Assembly (NCBI GenBank): GCA_026120035.1
Contig: JALRME010000017.1
Coordinates: 558,001-622,000, forward strand
DNA from: Coleophoma eucalyptorum
Taxonomy: Eukaryota; Ascomycota; Leotiomycetes; Helotiales; Dermateaceae
Direction of reading: 5' to 3'
Length of the DNA: 64,000 nucleotides
Shown: positions 1-10,058 of the stretch, piece after piece
Position numbering within the stretch: the stretch's first letter is position 1
Layout: every line of letters starts with the position of its first letter
Notes under the pieces: generated by a model
Databases searched by the model: none
Told to the model about the DNA's origin: nothing
What the model saw: the letters and a program-made list of their open reading frames with translations, nothing else
Position numbers and translations under genes: made by a program

Positions 1-86
1 AAGAGAAGAGGATGAGAGCGGCCAAGGATGATGATGATCTACTCTGGCTGTATGGGTATGATATCGAGGCTGTGATGGCCGAGTGA
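1..86 (+). CDS. 3' end of an unidentified gene (partial)
   Basis: The reading frame that starts at base 3 runs for 27 codons without a stop and ends with TGA at 84-86. The tail reads EKRMRAAKDDDDLL followed by an aromatic stretch LWLYGYDIEAVMAE. The mix of an acidic run and a compact hydrophobic end looks like a real C-terminus rather than chance sequence. The gene begins upstream of the window, so neither its length nor its function can be judged. I do not recognise the family. Confidence 0.45.
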   Translation, partial: EKRMRAAKDDDDLLWLYGYDIEAVMAE

Positions 87-941
87 GACATGGGGCTCCC
101 TGTCTTGTACAGTCCGGGGAAGTCGAGTGATCCAACAAATGGAATATAGATCAAGTGATGCACCCTTCAGAATATACAAGATCCAGTATATTGCATTCAA
201 ATGGCCACCGCATACATTCCAGTCTCATGGTTGGATGCCTTCATATTTCTCCAGGTCTGACCCGTGGCTCAACTTCCCGCGAGTGAGGTCGCTTGACCGA
301 CGAATGGAGTCAACCACGCGGCGGGGATGGGACAGAGCACATGAAGACAACGAGAGCATCGACTTTCCTACCAAGAACCAAGTACCATCATTGCTACTCA
401 TGAGCGTAACATGTTCTCGTCGCTATCTAAGTGCCGTCGAAGATATTCCTGGTTATGTAAGCAGACCCGCGATTGGCGAGTGACATACCGAGGGAAGAGG
501 CAAAACATAGCTGACATCCAAATGTGTCAACCGAGTTCAGCGAATCCAGTCTTTCGCATCATCCACGTTACAGTTCAGTCCAGCCAAGCACAACACAACC
601 ACAGCAAAGCATGCCATCCGTTGAAACGTGACAAGTCTATTATTGTGACAAAATAATGCCAATCTTGTGTCCTCAGCCACCCGGTGCCTGGGAGGTGGCA
701 TGCGACATGCGACATGGTCGTCATGGTAGGTGTAGTTTGAAAGGGCTAATGCGACTGACCTTCAAGGTCAGCAGCACTTGTTAAGCCATTCCTACGTCAA
801 GAGCTACCGTTTGAGCCCTCTCTTATTGTTATAGGCAGTAGCTTTTCTCAGCTACTCCTCAGCTCCTCTCTTCTACACTCCGCAGATCACTGTTGATTAG
901 GTTTGGGCTTTACGTACAGCAAACCACACAACATTGCCGAC
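87..941. other. intergenic, no gene seen
   Basis: About 0.85 kb between the partial gene and the APP1-like gene. The open frames here (127-483, 411-656) show no recognisable protein and no splice-supported extension. The last 150 bases are pyrimidine-rich and are probably the promoter and 5' leader of the gene starting at 942. Confidence 0.6.
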
Positions 942-2323
942 ATGACGGTGAAGAAGACTTTCGGCGTTGTGCGCGAGCGAGCAACAGACGCTATCAACAA
1001 CATGCAAGGACGAGCACAGACTCCACGAGAATCCGAGATGGAAGCGCAGACCCGACGCGAAAGAGGCTTCCATGAGGCAGAAGCAAGACTCCCAGACACG
1101 CGAGCAGCATCTCCAGGGACTGTCGCCAAGGGCGAACGATCTTCAGATTTCCTATCCTACCTCGGCCCTCTGAATCCCTTTCCGAAGCAGATCACGGAAA
1201 AGGATACGCTTTGGTTGTTAGACAACACGGCCTATCGAAATACTCTGACGCATCAGTGGGAGGCTGAGTTTGTGGCAGCCGTCTTTGAACAGAATACTGG
1301 GCGTGATGTGAGTGCCGTGGTGGCAGATATTGCGGAGAAGATTGGCCTGGCAAAAAATGAGGCGGCAGAAGCTACCATTCAAAGTCGTTTGATACCTTTT
1401 ATGCAGAATATCTTACCTGGGCGTGCTGTCAATGTGGATTTTGCTCGGAAGGAGAAATTGAAATTGGGCCCCGGTGGAAGGGATGGAATTAGTAGTGACA
1501 CCAAAAGGCTACCAGAGGCTAGAAATGGGGAAGTGGTGGTTAGCACTGCGTTGGTTCCACAGGGTGCAAATGGAATACTGCAGATGAATACGGTATATGC
1601 AGAGCCTGATGGTTGGGGAATCATTTCTGGTATGTTATCTTTGATACCGAGAGAATGTAGCTGACAAGACAGACATTGATGATACTATCAAAATCACTCA
1701 GACTAGCGATCCTATTGGCATCTTGCGATCGACATTTATTTCTCAGGCTACACCGGTTGCTGGAATGCCAGAACTATACGCCTACATACAAACCCTTGTC
1801 ACTGCCTCGGCGCCCTTCTTCTACCTCTCAGCGTCTCCATATAACCTCTACCCATTTCTCACCGATTTTAGACGACAGTATTACCCCCAAGGAACGATGA
1901 TCTTGCGAGATGCCAGCTGGATGAACCTTGCGGGATTATTATCAAACCTTACACTTGGTACCGAAGACTACAAAACGGAGCGCATGACCAAGGTCCATTC
2001 CTGGCTTCCTCGGCGAAAAATGATCTGTATAGGTGACTCTACACAATCCGACCCCGAGGCATATGGAGAAATGTGAGTGGCCCCTTTGTATGTACAGAAG
2101 TCCTCACTGACTCTTCTTCAGGTATAGGAACTTTGGTGGCTGGGTTCATCTGATCCTAATCCGAAAAGTGACAGATATCGCAGCCGTAGGCTTGGAAGCT
2201 AAAAACGAGCCGCAACGGTTTCAGAAGGCTTTCAAGGACGTGCCTTCGAATAGGTGGTTTGTCTTTGAGACGCCAGAGCAGTGTTATCAGATCATCAATG
2301 ATATCGTGCAGAGTACGGTATGA
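942..2323 (+). CDS. APP1-like phosphatidate phosphatase (DUF2183) protein
   Basis: Predicted exons are 942-1629, 1673-2072 and 2122-2323, giving 429 aa. The first in-frame ATG is at 942; the open frame extends upstream only from a TTG. The first intron (1630-1672) splits the codon for the first Asp of DIDDT (residues 230-234), the DxDxT phosphatase motif of the APP1/DUF2183 family. Removing the intron restores GIISDIDDTIKITQTSDP. Further family-like stretches follow: PFFYLSASPYNLYP, the segment MILRDASWMNL, and KMICIGDSTQSDPEAYGEMY, which spans the second splice site. In yeast, App1 dephosphorylates phosphatidic acid at cortical actin patches; other fungal members are uncharacterised. The N-terminus (MTVKKTFGVVRERATDAIN) has no membrane segment. 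Both introns are short (43 and 49 nt), normal for this window. The family call is firm; the exact substrate here is inference. Confidence 0.88.
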
Positions 2324-3685
2324 ATGAGGACGACTTTATTGGGAACGCATTAATGAATTTGCAAAATACCATGCATTATTACCTAAGTAGTGTTAATCAA
2401 CCCCATTGTCGGGTTGATGTCTATTTGATCACAGAACAGACAAAACGTGCCCGACTGACGTGAGTTAAGAGCTGAGAGCCAAGAGTACGTACCAAGAATC
2501 ATGTCTCGGCGAAGGTTGGCACGGCGAAGGTTTCCCCGTTTGCCAATTGCGCAGTTGCGCAGTTGCCCAACACTTTGGATTGAACACAATAGCATCCGGC
2601 CGAAAGCAGTGAAGAATTCATGAACAATAGATCCATCGCTTATGACCAACAGCAGTCCAACCCGAGGCTCTGAGCAATGTTCCCAGCAACGGGGCAAACC
2701 CTGTGGAAATCAACAGCTTATCTACAAGAGAATGGCGGGGGATTGCCTTTACGATCTCGGGGTAATTCCAGGGCGGGCAATCCTTTCGCCTTTCAGCCTG
2801 AATGCACACCGACATCCTCGCTTGGGGTTCGAGGGGGTCTACTCGGCCTCCGTCGGGCTTTTGGCCTTCTCCTCTCGCTCCTCCCTTCCAGCCCAACTTC
2901 CCCATGGGCAGCAAAGCCACTCCAAGCCTAGGTGCAACAACCAATCTGCGTAGAGGGCAACAAGTACCAGAGACTCCAAGATGACTTTGTACGGGCGGAG
3001 TGGGAGGGAGACTGCAGATAACAAATCAGCATGCGTAATGACTCGTGTCCACTGTAATCACAATGCTGAAACCTGGTCATCCCACTTCCACCTTCGAGAG
3101 GAGAGTCTGACGAGGAAACGAAAAACGAAGCAGCCAGCTCGCTCGCCAGGGACAGAAGTGCGAAGGATGCGCTCGGTTGCCTTCCTCTTTGGGCACGTCT
3201 ACTGGTCCCGTTTCCCTCGCAATCGCATCGCCTCACTCTGTTTCCGGGCTGACGAGATCGCGGTCTACGAGTAGCAGGTAGAGCTTCTAGGATGCATTGG
3301 ACTGGAGTCCTTGGTCTTGATTGTGCAAGGGAGGAGGATGGCGGTAACGGTTGCGGTGCGGACTGCCGGGTGAATAATTATTATTGCATAGCCCACCATT
3401 GTGCTTGTTGACACCACCCCTCTGGCCTGCCCACATCTTTGCTTTTGTTCCTTGGCTGACTATTGAAACCTTCATTGGAATACCTTCAACATTTTTTGTC
3501 TGTTCCAATTCCTGTTTTCAGGACCTTCGCCAGTCCACGAAACTGGTCTAGAAGTGATCGTCGAGAGCTCCATTCTCGTCTATATTCTGCCCTACGAGAT
3601 TCATCCAGTAAATCTTGGTTCTGCTCGCTGACATCATCAATCGAGGGATTATTATGTATTCTCACCTCTCCACTTACGACTCGAG
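2324..3685. other. intergenic, promoter/5' leader of the PH-domain gene
   Basis: About 1.36 kb. It has overlapping open frames on both strands between 2640 and 3270, none resembling a known protein and none extendable by splicing. The 300 bases before 3686 are CT-rich and are probably the promoter and leader of the downstream gene. Confidence 0.5.
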
Positions 3686-5155
3686 ATGATTCCCGTGCAG
3701 GATACTGAAGTGGTGGATGTGGAAGGAAGAAACAACAATTCATCAACAAGTCATGAACAAGATCTCGAAATAAACTCCAGCTCCAATTGCAGCACGGAAA
3801 CATCGTCTTCGTCGTCGCCGTCGCATCCGAATCCAAGTCGGTTATCAATGGAGGATTACTACGTCAGGCACTCAATGACCATCACCCCTCTTCCCACGAT
3901 TCCACACGACTCACCACCATCCTACGAAAGTCTGCACGAAGTCTCCTCTGCCTCATCGTCTTCATCGTCCTCCTCCTCATGGTCGTCCCTCACGAAGACT
4001 TCGTCAATCCAACCTCGCGAGGATGAGGGAAACGAGTCGCTTCCGGGCTACTCATCCGCCATCTCGCTTGAAGCTGTCTTCAGCAAGAAGCAAGAGCTCG
4101 AGGGCGCAATCCACAAAGCGACCGATCGAAATTGGTCGCGCGTCTACGTGACCCTTCAAGGAACTGCTCTCAGATTTTATAATTTTACTTCTCCGAGTGT
4201 CTTTGCCCGCCATCAGTTGGCCCAGAAAACCCCGGACTTGCCGAGCGGTACGAAGCGTGGGGTGTTGATTAGGAGCTACAACTTACAGCATGCCGAGGTG
4301 GGCATTGCTGCTGACTACCTGAAGTGAGTATACTTCTCTTGACGGCAATCCTATATGATTCAGACGGAGTACTAACAAGACACCTTCAGACGCCCATATG
4401 TGATCCGGGTCCGCGCTGAAGCGGATCAATTCTTGCTGTCTTGTAAGAGAATCGAGACATTCGTGCAATGGCTCCAAAGTCTCTGTGCTGCCATCGATCT
4501 CGCCCCGCCACTGGATGAGCGGGAGATACCCAAAGACCACAGCGTCCCCCGTAGCGGTCGAGTACGCCGAAGAACACCACGGCTCACAGCGCCGCCTCCC
4601 GCCGAGGTGCAGGAAGAGAGCCAGCAGGGTGCAGATGCTGATGTGATCTCCGAGGAGCAGATGGGATTGAGCCCTCACTCTTCAAGCAGTACCCTTGCGT
4701 CGGCTCCCCCCACGGCATCAACATCGACGGCCAGTCTTGCACTTGTTATCACGTCTACTGCAGAAGACTCACTAGACACTAACCCATCTGCTCAAACTCC
4801 CTCTTCATCGCGCCGCCGGCCTCAACCCTCACAGCAACGCTTCATCCTCCCGCAAGCTCCCACAACCGCCAATCCCTCCATCAGCCCAACTGATGGCAAA
4901 TGGCGGCCCGTACATAAATGGGGTCCCATGTACGACATGATGTATGCACGACGCTGCATGGCAATCCTGACGCATCGGAGCCCACGGAAGAGCAACATGG
5001 TGATCTGGAAGGGCACTCAGTGGGCCGTTGATTGGGCTACGGGGAAGATGGCCCGGTTGGCGCCGCCGGATTATGAAGATTTGGGGGTAGGAACGGTGAT
5101 GGGGAGTACGAGTGGTAGTGGAAGCGGCAGTGGAAGTGTGGCTGTGAGGACATGA
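3686..5155 (+). CDS. PH-domain protein with serine-rich N-terminus and two PPxY motifs
   Basis: Predicted exons are 3686-4323 and 4390-5155 (intron 66 nt), giving 467 aa. Residues 1-130 are low-complexity and Ser-rich. They contain a PPSY motif (about 77-80), of the type bound by WW-domain ubiquitin ligases such as Rsp5. From about residue 130 a pleckstrin homology fold is visible: the core NWSRVYVTLQGTALRFYNF, then a spliced second half ending with the usual C-terminal helix FVQWLQSLCAAI. A disordered Ser/Pro stretch follows. The last 90 residues hold a conserved-looking block (WRPVHKWGPMYDMMYARRCM ... WAVDWATGKMARL), then PPDYEDL and a GSGSGSGS tail. PH domains bind phosphoinositides or proteins, so a membrane-associated adaptor is likely. 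No enzyme domain is seen. I do not assign a gene symbol. Confidence 0.85.
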
Positions 5156-5944
5156 TCGTTGGAAAGAGAAGAAAGAGAAAGGAAGAGCTAGGAAGAATAC
5201 AGACGATGGAATGAGCGACGAAGATCAAAGACCAAAAACATGAACCGGAACGAAACGCACCAGAAGCTGAACCGCACCGAGCCGAACCGAATTGAACGGG
5301 GGAGAAACGGAGCGCGTCAAAACCGAGAATGAAGTTTGAAGATATATATATCCATCCCCTTGCGGAGTCTAAGGGGAGTTTTTCTAGGGGATGGTGCATT
5401 ATGGAGTTATATTGTATGATAGCAAAATCAAGCTAGGAAGCGAGCGGGTGTTCTTTTTTTTTGTCTTGCTGGTTTATACATCTTTAAGGAGTCTGCTATC
5501 AGGCGCGCAGGCTGGCAGACAGGCAGGCAGACAGGAAGACCTAGACTAGATAAGAGTGCCTTGCCGTCCTTTGTGGTGTTTTCTCTCGTTCAGGATATAC
5601 ATAGGAGAAGGTATGGAACAATTGGGATGGGTAGCATATGACAGACAATCGTATATATCTTCACAAATATTTCCTGGTTCGTTTCCACAGCTATGAGTGC
5701 TGACCAAGTAAAACCTCGACTCATGAAAAGAGAATCATCGCTGAGTTTATTGTTCTATGGACTTTTCCGCAACAGCCAACCAGCTCTCAAATCAGTTGCC
5801 CTCCCAAAGTGGTATCATATCATGTCATGCATGCATCCATGCTCCAAAAGGCCAGTAACTCCGGTCCATGCCCAGACTCGCCTTTGCAACCCATTACATT
5901 CCATTTCGCCAAAAAGAACGCCTTATACCCAGTAGCAAAACAAA
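5156..5944. other. convergent 3' intergenic region
   Basis: Lies between two convergent genes. It begins with a purine-rich stretch (GAAAGAGAAGAAAG type) and has a short CAGGCAGGCAGACAGG-like run near 5520-5540. Nothing else recognised; mostly 3' UTR. Confidence 0.5.
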
Positions 5945-7000
5945 TCAAGCGTCAATCATCTCGGCCTCAGCTTGTGTCGCATCTGCCGCTAGGGCATCAA
6001 CCTCTCCCGCCAAACAGTCATTGGCAACATCCAGATCGCTCACAGCTCCCTCAACCTGAGCTAACAAGGACTCGATCTCAGCCTTCTGTTCAGCGATGGT
6101 CTTGGCCAAAGTTGCGTTCTGGCTCTGGACCGTCTGCAAGCGCGCGTTTAATTGGGATTGTTGGGCAGCGTACACCGGTGCGAGATGGGCGGATGCAATT
6201 GTAGGAGCGGGCAGGAGGTGTAGTGGCTCGGGCGGGTGGTCGCTGTCAGTGCTGCGAGCGGAGCGACGGCGAGCTGTGCTAATAAGGTCTTCGAGGCTAT
6301 TAAGATTGTGTACGACAGCGCGCTCAGAAGTGATGAGATCGAATTCAGTCTGTTCATACCCTTAGCAAGAAAACAGCCATATCTTGGAAATTTAACTCAC
6401 CTTCGCCACGACTCGCAGTCTCTCCATCATCAGCTTGTGCAAGTGCTTCAACTGCTCCGGTGCATTTTGTGCCACAGTTGGGAAGCAGGCAGCGAAGTGC
6501 TCGTAGGTGACAGTGTCGAGCGTGTGTGCCAATGTCTTCTCGTAGACGGTCAAGTAACCGGTAGCTCGTGGGCCTGGAGTCATGGCAACGGGAGCTTCAG
6601 GTGGTGGACTAGCAGAGGCATTCTCTCGATCAGCGCCACCAGTTTGTTCCTGGAAGACATCAATGGTATCGCTGTCGGCCATCTCCTTCTGCATGTATTC
6701 ATCAGCCGCCATACTTCCAAACAGAGCAAGGAGTTTACTTACCCCAAAAGGTGTATCATCATCAAGCAATCTAACCCCGTCAAAGTAAAAACGGCAGGAA
6801 CCCACTTTCTGGCCCTGGCGATCGCAATATGCCGCGAACAGCTTCTGGAACTTGGTCTGTGGTCGCACTTTGAACATAATCTCATTGCCATTGCTGTCCT
6901 TGACGTTGATGGCTATGGGTTCACTCTTGGCCTCTTTCTCAGGAACTGGCGCGGCGGCTCCGCTGCCTTCAGCTTCGCTGGTGTTCTCAGGAATCGACAT
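5945..7000 (-). CDS. SUMO-Nnf1 fusion: SUMO followed in frame by kinetochore subunit Nnf1
   Basis: Predicted exons on the minus strand are 7000-6743, 6688-6401 and 6349-5945, giving 316 aa. Residues about 29-104 are a full SUMO: IAINVKDSNGNEIMFKV, KLFAAYCDRQGQ, RFYFDGVRLLDDDTP, then, after a 54-nt intron, DSDTIDVFQEQTGG. The diglycine is residues 103-104. The frame does not stop there. It continues through ADRENASASPPPEAPVAMTP into a kinetochore Nnf1/PMF1 domain (EHFAACFPTVAQNAPEQLKH, then TEFDLITSERAVVHNLNSLE) and a C-terminal coiled coil (about 240-316). SUMO is made as a precursor cut after Gly-Gly by Ulp/SENP proteases; Nnf1 is part of the MIND/Mis12 complex. The start was chosen as the first ATG with good context (gcaaagATG). 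An internal ATG at 6583-6581 (residue 122) could start Nnf1 alone from a separate transcript. Domain calls are firm; that the two are made as one polyprotein is inference from the reading frame. Confidence 0.88.
6635..6640 (-). other. SUMO Gly-Gly / Nnf1 junction codons (predicted Ulp cleavage site)
   Basis: The two glycine codons of the SUMO C-terminus (…QEQTGG) lie here, inside exon 2, and the next codon encodes Ala of the Nnf1 part (ADREN). There is no stop codon, and no plausible splice donor lies directly at the junction. Cleavage after the second Gly is known for SUMO precursors. That it happens in this protein is predicted. Confidence 0.6.
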
Positions 7001-7599
7001 CTTTGCCTGCAATGTGCTTTGGCTGTAGATTGCTGTAGTGTGTGTTGAGGCCAAGCTTGAGAACTTGTGCAAACAAAAATCGCCGACGGGGATGTGTTTG
7101 TTGACTTTGGCGATTTATTTGAGGACGCGGTCGCGATGCGGGCGGGATCGAGAAGGCTGTTTCGCTTAACTTTCGAGGGGTTCGGCGCTGGTAGCCTTGT
7201 CGTCAAGGCTGAGAATTTGAATGAACTCGTAGGGATCTGGTTGCAAAACGGAGGAGATGTTTAAATTGGGAGGTTTGGCACGAGAAAATATGACGTATTC
7301 CGCTGTGAGTTTAAAATATTTGAAGGCAGTTAAGTTCATATAGGTGTGCAGTCTCGAGCCATATTTGTAAATTACCTTCACACTTATGGAGTCCAACGTG
7401 ATTTCGAGGAATCTGAGGATGAAAGATAAAACGAGCAAAAATCATATTGCAGGCACACAGCCATTGCCTGTAATTCACTTATGCTTATATACAGAGGATA
7501 GAGAAATGAATCTCATTGATCCACAGATTTCATAAAGACATATCTACTCATTCATACCGCAACGCCAAACATGCAGGCTTCGAAATTACCCCAAAGGAA
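7001..7599. other. intergenic, promoter of the SUMO-Nnf1 gene
   Basis: About 0.6 kb between two genes on the minus strand. The open frame continues upstream of the SUMO ATG to about 7072 but without an earlier ATG. No other gene seen. Confidence 0.5.
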
Positions 7600-10058
7600 T
7601 TAACTGAATTCCACAGTACCTGTACCAGTACCAGATTGTCTCTGGTTTCTTTCCAATCTTCTCCGCCTTCGTCTCTCTGCTGCATCTTCTTGCCCGCTGC
7701 CGACGCCGCTAGGACTCATCTCACTCCATGTTCCATGACTGCCAGAGATGCTTGTTTTTGACATGGTTGGTTTGCCAGAGTAGTAGGCCGAGTCCTTTGG
7801 TCTTCGTCCACCCGCGTATGGTGGATCCGGAGGGGAAAGAGGCGCCATCACGGGTGGGCCAGTTGACGAGACCGCCTCTTGTCTCGCCGAAACAATGCTA
7901 TCTGCTCGGCGTCGGGAAGTGTCACGGCGATACCTTCTGCTAGAGCTTTCTATATCAGTTCCCGAAAGACTGCTCATAGAATCTGCCCTTGATCTTCGCT
8001 GTCCCTTTCGCGATGCCCTTTCTGCAAGAGCCTCTTCCTCAGTAAGTCTTCTCAAGGTCACATTTCGATCCTTATCGCCATGGACCTTCACCTTCACACT
8101 GACAGGTGGACTTGCCACGGCAGATCTTGACCGTGACCGCTCTCGTCGCCGTCGCTCTTCTTCAGCTGCTGCTAATCCAGATGCCGCTGCAGCGGCTGCA
8201 GCTGCCTCGACCTCTCTTCTCCGGCGTGAAGAGTGGCGACGATGTGTTCCACCTCCAGCCGAAACATATGCTTCACTGCCAGAATCCTGGTGTAAAATAC
8301 CTTGTGGATCTGGGGGCCCAGCAGGCATAGACACATGCTCTGTGACATCGTGACGTGACCGAGATTGACCCATTGTCGAGGCGGTTTGTGCTCCAAGCGG
8401 AACAGGCACTGTTGGAATAGATGAGGGAGCTAAAGGAGGATGTGGGTTTGTGAGAATGGTCGACAAGTCAGATGACTCTGTTGGTATTGAACTTCTTCGA
8501 TCGCGTCGGCGTCCGACTTTAAAGCCATCTCCCGTGTATCGAGAACTGTTGCTTCCGTATCGAGCCCTTCGCTCTTCTTCCAATTTTTTCAATTCTCGGG
8601 CGTCCTTGCGATCTTTCATAATTTTACTGAACCAACCAAGTCCGAGACCTGCCAAGAGTCCGTTACGAACGCCATGACTAGATCCAGGTCTTCTCGAAGG
8701 ACTCATAGTTGACGAATACGAGTCAGAATCATAACTGTTCTGTCGGCTTCTTCCATGGACTGGTCTTGGTGTAATAGGTCGATCTGCCGCACTAATGGCC
8801 GTTGCTGCCATCAATGGATCACCCGGGCCAGGGAGTATGGACCCTCCTGGTCGCCTATCACTAACTCTGCGCGTTGTGACACTGCTCTCGGTGAATTCAC
8901 TCACACTGTCTCGTCGTTGTGGTCTGTTTCTCCGACTTGGGGTGTCTTGAGCCACCGAAGAGTATTCCTCGTCGTCCTTGTTACGTCGCCTATCAAACCA
9001 GCTTTTCGTTAATGCGCCAGCACCTAGTACTGCAGCACCCTTGAAGAGTGTATCCATGATTCCACCACCTGACTTTCGTCGTTCAAACTTCTCGTCAATG
9101 TAGCTACCCGAATCTCGTCGAGAGCCTCTTCTGGATGGTATCACTTCTTCTACTCTGCTTCGACTCTGGCTTCGGCTTCTTGATCGCTTCCGCCGCCCGA
9201 GAAGTGCAGCAATTCCTGCCCCTGCGGCTAGACCACTTAGAATGCCAGGACCTGTGCTTCGACTTCTGCCGGTGCGTTCTGTTATCACCGTCCCGCCATG
9301 ATGGCTTTCTTCTCGAATAAGTCCTCCGATGGGCGCTGTAGCTCTATAAGAGAGGATGAAGTACCATACTAGGAGGAAAGACATCCATAGCGTATAGAGA
9401 ATGAAGAGATACTTTGGCGAGCCGTAGAGTGTGAGACCTAAGGGGACTTGTGCGATACCCAAGAGGGCGATCGCTCGACCAAACCATTGATGCAAGACAA
9501 GCTTGACTGGTAGCTTTCGAATGATTTTGCCCTTCTCTCGTCTATGTATCCACCATCCTCCAATGGCCTGTACGAGTACGAGTACGTAAATGGTGAGTCC
9601 AATTCCGTGGTGAGGGTTGGTTAGACTTCGTTTAGGACCAACTGCCATCCAGCCCAATATGAAGATGACCGTAGTTAGACCGACAGTCATGATTTGTAGG
9701 TATATATGGAAGCGCAATGCCCATCGTGGGTTTCGGCCGTAAAATCGCGCTATCATGATTGCAGCGGGAACAATAAAGAGGAACGTGATGGCCGCAAGTA
9801 CACCATGACCAAGAATAAGCGTATAGTACCCGGCCATTGTTGAAAATCTGTTACCCATGCCTGTATACATTAGCAGTCAGACAGCTTCCTCTGCTTTGAA
9901 GGCTTACCATTATAGCGCATAGTATCAAAATTCAAACCCATCAAATTGGGTAGCAAGAAGTCATTCTTGGACGTATCCCATGTCCCGTCGCCAACATATA
10001 GTGTATCTGACTGATATGTTGCGCTCCCTGCAGGAGTCAAAGTATCTGCTGGCGCCAT
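7600..10058 (-). CDS. cytochrome b561-domain membrane protein with long Arg/Ser-rich tail
   Basis: Predicted exons are 10058-9908 and 9860-7600 (intron 47 nt), giving 803 aa. The first 50 residues form a lumenal leader (YVGDGTWDTSKNDFLLPNL, NFDTMRYNGMGNRF). Five membrane segments follow between about residues 60 and 225. Four histidines lie in the places expected for two hemes: LGHGVLA, LRFHIYLQ, NPHHGIG and LHQWFGR. This is the eukaryotic cytochrome b561 fold, a transmembrane electron carrier. The remaining ~570 residues are disordered and rich in Arg, Ser and Glu. They contain three short Gly/hydrophobic patches, each followed by a basic cluster. I recall similar fungal proteins of unknown role; no dehydrogenase domain is attached here. 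The start is the first ATG after an in-frame stop, but a further upstream exon cannot be excluded. Confidence 0.82.
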
